Shown here piece by piece: positions 35,958 to 48,365 of a stretch of DNA of 64,000 nucleotides. The stretch's first letter is position 1. The number at the start of each line of letters is the position of its first letter. Position numbers and translations under genes: made by a program. The notes beneath the pieces are model-generated. The model ran no database searches. It had not been told where the DNA came from and saw only the letters and a program-made list of their open reading frames with translations. This DNA is from Ailurus styani (Eukaryota; Chordata; Mammalia; Carnivora; Ailuridae). Location of the stretch: contig LNAC01000103.1 in NCBI GenBank assembly GCA_002007465.1, forward strand, positions 2,732,852-2,796,851, given 5' to 3'.

Positions 35958-37590
35958 AACTCAACGATTTTTTAAATGATTTTGCTTGAGTCTTATTTTC
36001 TCATAATAATGAGCATATACATATTCTAATACATAATCTTGTCCGTTTCTCTTAAATTTTGAATACATATTCCATATTTTCAATATGTATATATTGGTTA
36101 ATTTCTGGTATGTTATTACTGCATTTTCTGCTTGAAGCTTTCTACTTTTTTCAATTCTATCATTTGCAAAATAAAATAATGATCTTAATAAAAGTTTGTA
36201 TATAGAAAGCATAAAGTGGTTGTATTAAATAATGAATAAAATTTCAACTACCTAACAAATTCAATTAAATACACCTAACCACCATGCAAGTCTTGAGATG
36301 ATAAAACATACTAACCTTTCTAAAGAAACATTGAGTCAATTAGAAAAGAATGTTGGTCTGTGGATTAATGCAAGAACAGAATCATGAAAGTGAATATACA
36401 TTCAAACTCTGCCCAAAGAGAAAGAACACTGTAGCTGATGGATGCTTAGTATTCCATTCAGTAGTTCAGTCCATGTTTGTTGTGGAATTGATTACATTAT
36501 GCCATTTTATTTCAAAACCATTGAACTTTTACTTGATGTAGGCTATTTGCCAATGACTCTGATTGCCATGCACGCAAAGTCATACTTACAAAAGAATTAG
36601 AATCCCATGTAGGGAGGGCTACCGGGGGGGAAGAGAATTCACTGTATCTGCAAACACCTGTATTCTGGCCCCTATGTCAGTTACTGACGTTTTTGTTTCT
36701 TAAAAAACAAAATAAATTTGAATTTGGTTAATGTGATTTTTTTTTCTCTTAAACTTAGAATGATTTCTTCTCAGTGGTTAATTTTGAACCCAGTAAATAC
36801 ACTAATGCAGTTTAAGGAGTATGGGATAGGTGCATGAAAAAAACACAAAAATCTCTGCCCTCATGGAACATAAAAATTTACCAAGAAAATGCCATACTCT
36901 GATTTTACTTGAAGGTAGCTTATTGGCCTTCTCTTTTTGGCTTATCGCTACAATTTCCATCTGCTACAATTCCCATATGTTTTGTCAGCTGAAAGATGCA
37001 TTTAATCATCCAGCTCATATCATGCTGGGAAGCCTGCTGGAAAGAATAATGAATATGCATTTTCCTGTAAGCCTAAATTTTGTCTAGTAGTAGTCATACT
37101 TTATTCCTTCCTCAGTGGTCTTGAATTCAGATGGCACCCAGTCATTTGAAGATTATCTTAAAACTGTGTTCTGTGCATTGGACAAGTTAGTTCATTTTCT
37201 ACATTATTTACTCCCAGATTTGATTCTTCCTATTTTTGCTCAACATAAGAAAAGGATAACATAAGCGTCCACATAAACTTGATAATCTTCAGTTTGGATT
37301 TTCTCTTTAATTCCCTCCAGGATGCTTGGAAAAACCCAACATGAAAAGAGTCATCACTCTACAAATATTTAGTGAGCATCCATCGAGGTATGCAATGTAT
37401 ATCCTACCAAGTACTGAAATTATGCAGAAGCCATTGAAGACACTGATGACAAAAAAAATGCAGTTGAGAAACAAAATGGGCTGGACTACAATGAAGATGG
37501 AGAGAAAAAGGTTTGGAAATTTGATGGACCTATCTGGAATCCTGGTTCTGACATTTAAATATCTGAAAGTTTACAAGGTATGTCAGCTTT
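35958..37590. other. Stretch without a recognisable gene
   Basis: Open frames at 36830-37087 and 37326-37601 are the longest. The phrases ctctgccctcatggaacata and caaatatttagtgagcatcc recall old mammal-wide repeats, so I do not call exons. No splice or start context supports coding. Confidence 0.4.
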
Positions 37591-37605
37591 CCAAATTTTG
37601 ATTTC

Positions 37606-37640
37606 ACATTGGTGGTTCAGTGGTAGAATTCTCTCCTGCC
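37606..37640 (+). pseudogene. Retrocopy of the 5' half of tRNA-Gly(GCC), with TSD
   Basis: From 37606 to 37640 the sequence matches the first 35 bases of mammalian tRNA-Gly(GCC) at 33 positions; the mismatches are at tRNA bases 1 and 29. It contains the A-box region ggtggttcagtggtagaatt and ends at the anticodon. The 3' half of the tRNA and any poly(A) are absent. The 15-base flanks ccaaattttgatttc (37591-37605) and ccaagttttgatttc (37639-37653) form a TSD with one mismatch; the cc at 37639-37640 is shared with the tRNA end. This fits a tailless retropseudogene made by the L1 machinery from a tRNA half. It is too short to be a working tRNA gene. Confidence 0.85.
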
Positions 37641-37728
37641 AAGTTTTGATTTCCTTATTCAAAGAATGAGATGCAATTACCTATGACTGTGAGAATTAGG
37701 ATTTTAAAACGTATCTAAAATCTTGGAT

Positions 37729-37915
37729 GGGTGCCTGGGTGGCTCAGCAGGTCATGATCCCAGGGTCCTAGGATCGAGGCCCACATCGGGCTCTCTGCTC
37801 AGCAGGGAGCCTCCTTCCTCCTCTCTCCTCTCTCTCTCTGCCTGCCTCTCTGCCTACTTATAATCTCTCTCTCTCTGTGTCAAATGAATAAATACAATCT
37901 TTTAAAAAAATAAAT
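37729..37915 (+). mobile_element. Carnivore SINE lacking about 26 bases of the tRNA part
   Basis: The head gggtgcctgggtggctcag joins directly to caggtcatgatcccagggtc. The usual segment between two ctcag repeats (ending gccttcggctcag) is gone, so the deletion probably formed between these short direct repeats. The rest follows the young type. Flanks taaaatcttgga and ataatatcttgg suggest a weak TSD. Confidence 0.92.
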
Positions 37916-39433
37916 AAATAACATAATATCTTGGTAAAAGAACAGCAGTTTAATAATTTTAAATGCACCTACTACTGGAATAAAATACATGCTGCTGCTT
38001 TACTACAGATTTACAAAGCTGTGTGTGAGTGTGTGTGTTAAGTGTATATACAAAAGATATTTAAATAACAGAACAAGGAAAGAAAGGAGACTTGATTAAA
38101 TACCATAAAAGTTCAGGACAATCTAAAATGACATAGAGTGAGGTAGTTAATGGAAACTTCCCAGAAGAAGTACAGTTTTTGAATATGGGAAGACATGTCT
38201 TTCAGATGAAATTATGTGCATGAGTAACTATCGGTTCTAATTTTAAATAAGATGGCCATTTTATAGCCCTATGCATTAGTAGATAATGTGGAAAATAATA
38301 CAGGGGTTCTTTCCTTAATGGCCTTAAATAATAAGTTAAAGATTCCTTGCTCCGATCTGATGGCATTGAGGGGAAACTACTGATTTTTTAAGTTAGGAGG
38401 GACATGATAGAATGGTGACTTTAGAACAAAATATACACCTACATCTTTGCCCAGTAGGTGATTCCTATAAGCAGAATAATTTACCTTGCTACTTTTCGAT
38501 GTCTCTCAATGTCATTAGAGGTCATGCCCACAGGCCCATATAATTCATCTGATAAGGAAAAAAATGAGGCAGAGTATGATAAAAGACAACTGAAATACTT
38601 AAGTTCCTCCCAGTATCCTGTATTATAAAGTGATTGAATATATCTATCAAATCAAATATGCTTCTTTTCTCCTGAAACAGCATTGTGAATCTAGTAAGAA
38701 AATTCCTTTGACTTTGTATGCTTTAGGGCAACCAAGACACATGATTAGGTAGATGGCCCAGCCTTAATGCATTTTATCCTGGGAAGAATACGGGTGTGAA
38801 CCTAGATCTCCTGCTGCAGAAGGTTAAAGGTCCCTCTCTGCAGGTGGAAATTAAATGTATTGCTCTTGAAGAAGAGGGTCCTTAGAGAGTGTTGGAAATT
38901 CAGGCAACAGAACTCTATTCCCATATTCCATTTTCACTTTATAGGGAGGCAGATTCCCTTAGGCCAAGGACAGTGTATTGTTCACACTTTAAAGCTTTCC
39001 TCACCATGACTGTAACAGTAAAATATCTCTTGACTAAGCTATGCATCTAAAAGAACAGTGTTTAAACCAAAAAAAAAAAAATTAACATATTGTTTTGCAG
39101 TTATACTAGTTCATTTTCCAAACAAAACAAAACAAAACAAAAAAAACACCCCATGGATTATCCTGTCAACACAGTCCAGGAAATAATAATTGCTCTGGTA
39201 CTTCTGAAAAGACTTTTTTTTTTCTTTAAACATCACTGCCATCTCCAAACAAGCTGAGAGAAAAACAAAACAAAATCTTAGAGACTTTTTATGTTATCTT
39301 CAATTTGTTATGGAACAAGAAATATTTTTAGGTATTATTTGTTCATTCTTCCCAAATTATAAATTCACCAAAACGTATAATTTATTGTAGTCCTATCATT
39401 TGAATATTTTTTGGGAGAAATTCAATTAAACAC
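37916..39433. other. Stretch without a recognisable gene
   Basis: There is an (AAAAC)n tract near 39121-39142. Otherwise nothing classifiable was seen. Confidence 0.5.
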
Positions 39434-39444
39434 TTGGTAAGTTT

Positions 39445-39690
39445 TTTTCCCTTTTTTAGTGAAATATAATCAACATACAATATCTTACTGGTTTCGGGTG
39501 TACATCATTGTGATTCAATATTCTTATACATCACACATTTTTCACAGAACCAAACAAAGAATCCTAAAATTTATATGGAACCACAAAACACCCAAAATAG
39601 CAAAAGCAATCTCAAAAAAACACAGCTGTAAGTCTCACAATCCTGATTCACATTATATTATAAAGTTATAGTGATCAAAACAGTATGGTA
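39445..39690. mobile_element. Short old L1 with 5' inversion
   Basis: Positions 39455-39539 are an L1 3' UTR on the minus strand (gtttcgggtgtacatcattg). Positions 39540-39690 are L1 ORF2 on the plus strand (aacaaagaatcctaaaattt; LKFIWNHKTPKIAKAISKK in the frame). Flanks ttggtaagttttttt (39434) and ttggtaaattttctttt (39691) suggest a shared TSD. This head-to-head layout is the product expected of twin priming. Confidence 0.7.
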
Positions 39691-39709
39691 TTGGTAAATT
39701 TTCTTTTAG

Positions 39710-40360
39710 TGACTTGCTGATTTTCCTCCATTCACTAACTTAAAGTAAATTCAGAATGTTAAAAATGGATTTGGAAAGATCATCTTTGATTAGCATATAG
39801 AAGGATATGAAATATTTTCACTCCCTCTATAATAATAAATCATTGGATTAACTTAAAATATCATATTTTGCTTTAAAACCATCAACAACCCTAGATGCGA
39901 GGAAATATAAGAGAAATAAACACCAGTTGATGAACACATCATAGATTAAGCAGGAGATGGGATTCTCCATTCTGAAAGCCAGTAACTAAATTTGGGGTGT
40001 GGACTAACAAATAAGCAAGCCTACCACCAAAAAAAGGAGAGTATATGCTCAGAGGACAAGAACCAGTCAAACTTTTGATAATTGAATGGACTGACATGTC
40101 ATATTAGATTCTGGAGAGCCCCAATGAATACATTATACTCTTGTATAGAGTAATTCTCCCCAACAACTGTTCAGTAAGGAGAAGTAGGGAACTCGACGGA
40201 AAAGCAGAAAGAAATGTCTGCAGTGTAAGGAGATTATATACTAATAGAATATATGCCAGACATGTATATTTTTTCAGGTCTTTGTTTCAAGGTAGTACTG
40301 TTGTGTTACAAAGTGGGAAGTTGTTCTACATTTTTAAATCTCTGGGTATTTGCATAAAGT
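39710..40360. other. Stretch without a recognisable gene
   Basis: The frame at 40141-40371 has no recognisable domain. No repeat was named. Confidence 0.45.
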
Positions 40361-40364
40361 TGAG

Positions 40365-40700
40365 TTTTTAAAATTTATTTATTTATTTTTAGTCTGGAAG
40401 TTTATACCTCTTAATCCCCTTCTCCTATTTTCCCATCACCCCCCACCTCCCTTCTGGCAACCACCAGTTTGTCCTCTGAATTTAAGTATCTCTTTGTTTT
40501 GTTTGTTCATTGTTGGTTTTTTTTTCTTTTTCAGATTCCACATATAAGTGAAATCATGGTATTTGTGATTTCTCTGACTTACTTGACTTAGGACGACACC
40601 CTCTAGTTCCATCCATGTTGTCGCAAATGGTAAGATTCCATTCTTTTTTATGGCTAATATTCCATCACGTAATTACACACAGACTACATCTTCTCTCTTC
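40365..40700 (-). mobile_element. Old L1 (L1M-like) 3' UTR fragment
   Basis: On the minus strand this follows the standard L1 3' end. On the plus strand it reads cacctcccttctggcaacca, ccacatataagtgaaatcat, ctctagttccatccatgttg and tggctaatattccatcacg. Confidence 0.82.
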
Positions 40701-40904
40701 CCTCCTTTTTTTTAAGTGTTTCAGTGGACTCACTAGAGAGGACATGTATGTCTAGAGTTCTCATTTTGGAATAATTAAAGATTCTAATTGCTTCAATAGA
40801 TTTAGGATTGTTAATATTTTTCATTTGATAGTTTTGGTTTAGTCTTTTCTAAAATGATTCATAAGAAATCATCAACAAGCCATTAACAAAATGAAAAGGC
40901 AACC

Positions 40905-41015
40905 TACAAAATATATACAATATATGCAAACATTGAATCATTATGTTACTGCCTAATATAATGAAAATAATATATTACATATCAATTATATCTCAATAAA
41001 ATATGAACAAATTAA
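40905..41015 (+). mobile_element. Old L1 3'-terminal scrap
   Basis: The phrases aaaatatatacaatatatgc, aacattgaatcattatgtta and tatcaattatatctcaataa follow the L1M/L1MA 3' terminus. It is short and diverged. Confidence 0.65.
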
Positions 41016-41539
41016 AAAGTAAATGTTGATAGAGTTGAATATATTAATGTTAAAACTTTATTAGACAAAAAAACAATAAGCAAAGAAAAATAATATACTT
41101 GAAAAATACAATGTAGATTAACACTCATGATATATACATTTAAAAAACTATTATAATCGCACATGTTAGGAGATGAGAGTGGTTTAGCCTTGGATGCTTG
41201 TGTTGAAGGCTGTTAAAGTGATCACATTTTGGACGAGCTGCCTTCTTTGCCTTTAGACTATGTATTTGACATCATTTTTGCTATAATATCTCATGAAAAG
41301 TTATGACTTTATCAGGTAATAGCACCAGAGATGCTATTTTGACTTGTCCCTCAAAAATACATTAATAATATATTCTTTCTGCAGTGGATATATAAATATC
41401 TTTATACTAATTCAAGAGAAAATTCACTTTAAATTCACTATTTTTCCTGCTGTAGCTTTCCAATATCAATAAACTAACTTTCAGGAAAGGAACTTCCCAG
41501 TGAATAACACTGACATATTTTCATCATGGTTACCAGTTG

Positions 41540-41640
41540 AGAAAGTGTATCACATGCATCTTACTTAAATATAACAACGCTGCAAGGCAGACAGGCTAAA
41601 TATTATTATCACCATGAAGCTAATGGGGAAAGTGACAACA
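41540..41640 (-). mobile_element. MIR fragment
   Basis: The text cttacttaaatataacaacg, then aggcagacaggctaaatatt and attatcaccatgaagctaat, reads as the reverse complement of the MIR core and its downstream part (gtaaaatggggataataata region). It is ancient and diverged. Confidence 0.55.
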
Positions 41641-41729
41641 AGACATATTATTTATAGGCCATTTATTTTCTAAGCATAGCTGTAAGTAATATTGAGAGTT
41701 ATGATATCAAAACAAAAAACAAAAATAAA

Positions 41730-42640
41730 TCGTCCCCCTTTTCCAGTGAGATCATTGCAGATACCATCAACAGGAATTTAAATGTGTCTCAGAAGTCTGG
41801 GATAACTCAGAAAGGCTCCTTAGAAGATCAGTTAAATTGTAAATTGATCTAGGCCAAAGTGAGAAGGATAGAAATTGAGAAATAAGAAGGACTTCCAGCA
41901 ACAGCAATAATATGCACAAAAGTCTTGAAATGTGAAATTGCAGAATTTATTCTGTAAATGAAGAAATCAGTAAAATGATCCTAGAAATGTGATAGAGCTG
42001 AACAGACTCAATTTTAAATATGCTGAAAGACTTTTTTTTCAAATGTATGGAATATAGACAGAGGTTTTTGAATCATAGCTTAACAAGATTGGATTTAAAT
42101 TTTTGGAAGATCATTCTGGTAAGTAAGGTGTAAATTTCATTGGAACAGCAAAAGATTAGAGATTAAAAGAGAAATGGGAGATTTACAACAATCCAGGCAG
42201 CACATAAGAGGACCTGAAAAATAGACATTGAAGCTGGGAACTTGAACGTGATAAATGATACTGAAAGGTAATACAGAAGCAGAAAGTTAGGATTTCCTCA
42301 ATGCTTGCCAAAGAGGAAGGACAAAAGGGCATTGTGACAGTGTGACTGAGGATGAGAAGTAGAAGAAGTCAGGTCATTGAACAGGAGGGATTTCAGGAGA
42401 TTATGAGGACTATAGGTTTGACTCTGTTAAACAGAAAGCCATGGAGGTCTTGATTTAAAAAGGAAAACAATTTGCTTTAGTTTAGAATCACTTTGACTGT
42501 TAGGTTGAGAGTAGACCATGGAAGATTAAAAGTAGAAGGGAGATGTATCATGAGCTATGGTAATTCAGGTGAGAGAGAATAGTGGCTAAAACCATGTGGT
42601 AGCAGGGCAGAAGGGCAAGAGGTGGTTGGATTCAGAAATG
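41730..42640 (+). repeat. Ancient dispersed repeat with two related segments, family unnamed
   Basis: The phrase aagatcattctggtaagtaa (42107 on) and the related gaatcactttgactgttagg (42485 on), each followed by a line ending near caatccagg / aattcagg, recall a widespread mammalian repeat. The two halves look partly homologous. I cannot name the family without a library search. Confidence 0.35.
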
Positions 42641-44090
42641 GTTTTCCCTTCCATTCCATCTTTTAATCCTTTTAATTATGTAATGAACCTGCCTGATCAG
42701 ATTCTAAGCAGAAATTCTTCCTGAAAAGATCCTGTGAAATGTATATTCAAGGCTTCCAATCCTTATGATATAGGAAAGGGTATCTAAAGAGGAAACTAGT
42801 ACAATCACTGATTCCCTTGAATATTAGCCCACATGATGTAATAACAGAAACCCTCACCCTTGTTCTAAGTTGTAATTTGCATTTTTGGAGATAAATCCTC
42901 CTGTTTACTACATCAGAAAGTAATAAAATGAAGTTTTAATTAATGAACACTTCAAACTATTTTAGAAAAGTACAGTATGATATGTTTCTTTTTCATTATT
43001 ACAAATGTATTTCAACTTTGGTTTTTAAATCTCCTTTGAGATTTGAACTATTACAATATCTTTTTAAGATACTATAGAGTTTTTAGTGATTTCTACTTCA
43101 TCATAATATGTTATATTCATATTATTCATATCTTAATTCTAGGATTACATCTTCTAAAATTTCAGAGCTGAATTTTTCTTTTTTTTTGAAGAATGAATTT
43201 TTCATATAACTTACATAAATTTTAGGTTGATCAATTTTTTTGCATTCTCAGGAAAATCATACTGTGAATGATACCACAAAAAATTATAAATATAGGCCTT
43301 TGTTTATATGTATAATAAAATGTATTTCTGTTTATATATAGCATAATATCTGTCACTATCTAAGTAAATATCTGAATATAGATAGAATATAAAATATTTT
43401 TATTCCAAAGGTAAGGTATATTATTTTTTCTTACCATTCCTTTTGTTTTTTTTTCTGCATCATAATTACTTTTCTCTTACTGTTTTGCCATTTCTTTCTG
43501 AGTTTGACCATTTTTCTTTCTCTTCATAGTTATTATTTTCCTTCTTTCCTGACATGTATTTGTATCAAACGGTCAACTGGATTAGAGGTTCTGTTCTAAT
43601 TTGCTTATACAAGAGTCTGGCTCGTATTTTATTCCCAATGTTGTTATATTGTTAAAAGAAAAAGCTTATATTAAGTCAGAATATATATTTGGTACTTACG
43701 TAAGATTTTCTAAGCCCCTTACATTATCTGCTAGTGGTTAATGCATTAATTTATACTAAACTTATATAATACGAGATTATAGGTTAATCATTAAAATAAG
43801 GAAAAATATCTAAGTAAAAAATTAATAGAGGGAAATGGAATATAAATAATTTATACTTTTCAGTTGTTCCCGCCATTTGAAGACATTATAGGTAAATAAA
43901 TATATATTGAAGAAATTATCACCAGCATACCTGCACTACAATATATTCTAAAATAAATTTTTGAAGCTGAAAGGAAATTACACCAGATCACAACTTGAAT
44001 ATATTGAAACAAGTAAAGAACAAAGATAATTATGCACAAGTAGGTAAATATAAAGGATTACTTAAAATAATAATAAAATAAATTTTAAAA
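42641..44090. other. AT-rich stretch without a recognisable gene
   Basis: No gene or repeat family was recognised. Confidence 0.5.
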
Positions 44091-44101
44091 TCTCTTACAT
44101 T
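44091..44101 (+). repeat. Left TSD of the full-length L1
   Basis: The sequence tctcttacatt at 44091-44101 is repeated at 50947-50957 and brackets the L1. Confidence 0.88.
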
Positions 44102-44357
44102 TTTTAAATTTATTTTTTCAGTGATCCAAGATTCAGATTCATTGTTTATGCACCACAGCCAGTGCTCCATGCAATACATGCCCTCCTTAATACCCACCAC
44201 CAGGCTCACCCATCCCCCACCTCCCTCCCCTCCATAACCCTCAGATTGTTTCTTAGAGTCCAAGATCTCTCATGGTTCATCTCCCCTCTGATTTACCCCA
44301 GTTCACTTTTCCTTTCCTTCTCCTAAAGTCCTCCATTTTATTCTTTATGTTGCACAA

Positions 44358-47300
44358 CTAAGTGCAACCATATGATAATTGACTTTTTCTACTTATTTCC
44401 CTCAGCATAATCTCCTCTAGACCCGTCCATGTTGATACAAAAGTTGGGTGTTCATCCTTTCTGATGGCTGTGTAATATTCCATTGTATACATGGACCACA
44501 TCTTCTTTATCCATTCGTCTGTTGGAGGACATGTTGGTTCATTCCACAGTTTGGGGATTGTGGATATTGCTGCTATGAACATTGGGGTATATATGGCCTT
44601 TCTTTTCACTACATCTGTATGTTTGGGGTAAATACCCAATAGTGCAATTGCAGGGTCATAGGGTAGCTCTATTTTTAATTTTTTGAGGAACCTCCACACT
44701 GTTTTCCAAAGTGGCTGCACCAACTTGCATTCCCGCCAACAGTGTAAGAGGGTGCCTCTTTCTCCACATCCTCTCCAATACTTGTTGTTTCCTGTCCTGT
44801 CAATTTTGGCCACTCTAACTGGTGTAAGGTAGTATCTCAATGTGGTTTTGATTTGAATTTCCCTGATAGCTAGTGATGATGAACATTTTTTCATGTGTCT
44901 GTTAGCCATTTCTATGTCTTCTTTGGAGAAGTGTCTGTTCATGTCCATGTCTTCTGCCCATTTTTTCACATGATTATCTGTTTTTTGGGCATTGAGCTTG
45001 AGGAGTTCTTTGTTTCATTCAGAGTCATTGATATCCAAGATCTATAGATCTTACAGATCTATATAAGCTCTATAGATCTTATAGATCTTGGATATCAGCC
45101 CTTTGTCTATAGTGTCATTTGCAAATATCTTCTCCCATTCTGTGGATTGCCTCTTTGTTTTGTTGACTGTTTCCTTTGCTGTGTAGAAGCTTTGTATCTT
45201 GATGAAGTCCCAAAAGTTCATTTTCGCTTTTGTTTCCTTTGCCTTTGGAGATGTGTCTTGAAAGAAGTTGCTGTGGCCAATGTCGAAGAGGTTACTGCCT
45301 ATGTTCTTCTCAGGATTTTGACAGATTCCTGCCTCACATTGAGGTCTTTCATCCATTTCGAGTTTAACTTTGTGTATGGTATGAGAGAATGGTCAAGTTT
45401 CATTCTTCTGTACATAGCTGTCCAATTTTCCCAGCACCATTTATTGAAGAGACTGTCTTTTTCCCACTGGATATTTTTTCCTGTTTTGTCAAAGATTATT
45501 TGACCATAGAGTTGAGGTTCCATATCTGTACTCTCTACTCTGTTCCATTGGTCTATGTGTCTGTTTTTGTGCCAGTACCATGCTGTCTTGGTGATCACAG
45601 CTTTGTAGTAAAGCTTGAAATCAGGCAACGTGATGCCCCAGCTTTGTTTTTCTTTTTCAACACTTCCTTAACGATTCGGGGTCTTTTCTCGTTCCATACA
45701 ACTTTAAGGATTGTTTGTTCCAGCACTTTGAAAAATGCTGGTGAAATTTTGTTTGGGATGGCATTGAAAGTATAGATTGTTCTGGGCAGTATAGACATTT
45801 TAACAATGTTTATTCTTCTGATCCATGAGCATGGAATGCTTTTCCAATTTTCTGTGTCTTCTTCGATTTCTTTCATGAGTGTTCTGTAGTTCCTGGAGCA
45901 CCAATCCTTTACCTCTTTGGTTAGGTTTATTCCAAGTTATCTTATGGTTCTTGGTGCTATAGTAAATGGAATCAATTTTCTAATTTCCCTTTCTGTATTT
46001 TCATTGCTATTGCTTAAGAAAGCAACTGATTTCTGTGCATTGATTTTGTATCCTGCCACATTGCTGAATTGCTGTATGAGTTCTAATAGTTTGGGGATGG
46101 AGTCTTTGGGGTTTTCTATGTAAAGTGTCATGTCATCTGTGAAGAGAGAGAGTTTGATTTCTTCTTTACCAATTCGAATACCTTTTATTTCTTTTTGTTG
46201 TCTGATTGCTGTTGCTAGGACTTCTAGTACTATATTGAACAGTGGTGAGAGTGGGCATCCTTGTCCTGTTCCTGATCTCAGTGGGAAGGCTGTCAGTTTT
46301 TCCCCATTGAGAATGATATTCACTGTGGGTTTTTCATAAATAGATTTTATGAAGTTGAGGAATGTTTCCTCTACCCCTATACTTTGAAGGATTTTAATCA
46401 GGAACAGATGCTGAATTTAGCCAAATGCTTTTTCTGCATCAATTGAGAAGTCCAGGTGGTTCTTTTCTCTTCTCTTATTGATTTGTTCTGTCACATTGAT
46501 TGATTTGCGAATGTTGAACCACTCTTGCATCCCAGGGATAAATAATCTTCATGTAGATAATCTTTTTAATGTACTTTGGATCCTGTTAGCTAGAATCTTG
46601 TTGAGAATCTTGGCATCCATATTCATCAGGGATATTGGTTTGAAATTCTCCTTTTTGATGGGGTCTTCACCTGGTTGGGGGATCAAGGTAATGCTGGTCT
46701 CATAGAAAGAATCTGGATGTTCTCCTTCTGTTTCTATTTTTTGAAAGAGCTTCAGGAGAATCGGTATTATTTCTTCTTTGAATGTTTGGTAGAATTCCGC
46801 AGGGAATCCATTAGGTCCTGGACTCTTGTTTTTTGGGAGGTTTTTGATCACTGCTTCAATCTCATTAGTAGTTATTGGTCTATTCAGGTTGTCAATTCCT
46901 TCCTGTTTTAGTCTTGGAGGTTTATAGGTTTCCAGGAATGTATCCATTTCTTCTAGGTTGCTTAACTTATTGGCATTTTACTGTTGATAATAATTTCTGA
47001 TGATTATTTCTATTTCCTTGGTGTTAGTCATGATCTCTCCCCTTTGATTCATAATTTTATTAATTTGAGTCCTGTCTTTTCTTTTGGATTAGTTTGGCCA
47101 TTGATTAATTCTTTCAAAGAACCAGCTTCTGGTTTCGTTGGTGTGTTCTACTGTATCCCTTGTTTCTAACTCATTGATCTCTGCTCTAGTGTTAATTATT
47201 TCCCTTCCGGTGCATGAGGTCAGCTTAATTTGTTGTTGATTTTCCAATTCCTTAAGGTATAAAGAGAGTTGGTGTGTTCGGGATTTTTCAATTTTTTTGA

Positions 47301-48235
47301 GTGAGGCTTGGATGGCTAGGTATTTCCCCCTTAGGACCCTCTTTGCTGTATCCCATAAGTTTTGGACTGATGTGTCTTTATTCTCATTGGTTTCCATGAA
47401 TTGTTTAAGTTCTTCTTTGACTTCTGGGTTGATCCAAACATTCTTGAGCAGGATGGTCTTTAGCTTCCAAGTGTTTGAATTCCTTCTAAACTTTTTCTTG
47501 TGGTTGAGTTCCAGTTTCAAAGGATTGTGGTCTGAGAATATGCAGGGAATAATCTCAGTCTTTTGGTATCGGTTGAGCTCTCATTTCTGACTGAGTATAT
47601 GGTCTATTCTGGAGAAAAGTTCCATGTGTGCTCAAGAAGAATGAGTATCCTGTTGTTTTAGGGTGGAATGTTCTGTACACATCTATGAGGTTCATGTGGT
47701 CCAATGTGTCATTTAAAGCTCTTGTTTCTTTGTTGATTTTCTGTTTAGATGATCCGTCTATTGCTGAGAGTGGCATGTTAAGATCTCCTGCAATTAATGT
47801 ATTCATATCAATATGACTCTTTATTTTGTTTAACATTTGGCTTATGCAGTTGGCTGCTCCCATGTTGGGGGCATAAGTATTTACAATAGTTAGATCTTCT
47901 TGGTGGATAAACCCTTTAAGAATGTTGTAGTGTCCTTCTGTATCTCTGACTACAGTCTTTAGCTTAAAATCTAATTCATCTGATATGAGAATTGCTATCC
48001 CAGCTTTCTTTTGAGGTCCATTGGCATGAAAGATGGCTTTCCATCCCTCCACTTTCAGTCTGGATGCATCTTTAAGTTCAAAATGTGTCTCTTGTAGACA
48101 GCATATGGACGGGTCCTGTCATTTTATCCCATCTGCAACTCTGTGCCTTTTTATGGGAGCATTTAGCCGTTCACGTTCAGAGTGATTATAGAATGGTAAG
48201 TTTTTACTGACATCATGTTGCCTGTGAAGTCCTTG
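44358..48235 (-). pseudogene. L1 ORF2 pseudogene (endonuclease, RT, Cys-rich C-terminus)
   Basis: The usual ORF2p is about 1,275 residues, and this region has that length but at least eight separate open pieces. 47555-48052 covers the AP-like endonuclease (MEGWKAIFHANGPQKKAG, IAGDLNMPLS). The SDH catalytic triplet persists near 47537 (tcagaccacaatcc). 46549-46947 holds the RT motif [20 protein letters not shown]. 45937-46323 holds the RT core as LFTDDM: both Asp are kept but the usual Ala is Thr. 44358-44969 is the C-terminal part; the first Cys of the Cys-rich motif is Tyr ([10 protein letters not shown]) while HCWRECKL remains. A foldback insertion at 45030-45096 breaks the region before the C-terminal part. 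Confidence 0.93.
45030..45096. repeat. Foldback (inverted-repeat) insertion in L1 ORF2
   Basis: The arms gatatccaagatctatagat (45030 on) and its complement ending gatcttggatatc (to 45096) pair over about 22 bases with one bulge. The inner part, agatctata / tatagatct, is again self-complementary. In other L1 copies the phrase for gatatccaagatctata runs directly into the aagaactc phrase, so this is extra sequence. Confidence 0.85.
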
Positions 48236-48365
48236 TTTCTATACATCATCTCTGTAACTTTCTGTTCTATGTCACTCTTGGGTTCTTTCTTCTTTTATAG
48301 AACCCCCTTAATATTTCTTGTAGTGCCAGTTTGGTGGTCACATAATCTTTCAGACCTTGCCAGTC

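Noticed and set aside
36830..37601. Possible exons of a host gene
   Set aside because: No splice-site pattern, homologous domain or frame continuity. Phrases in the region resemble old dispersed repeats.
37606..37640. Working tRNA-Gly gene
   Set aside because: The 3' half, including the B box and T arm, is absent and the flanks form a TSD.
44358..44969. A 203-codon open frame, the longest in the window
   Set aside because: It is the C-terminal part of L1 ORF2, not a host gene.
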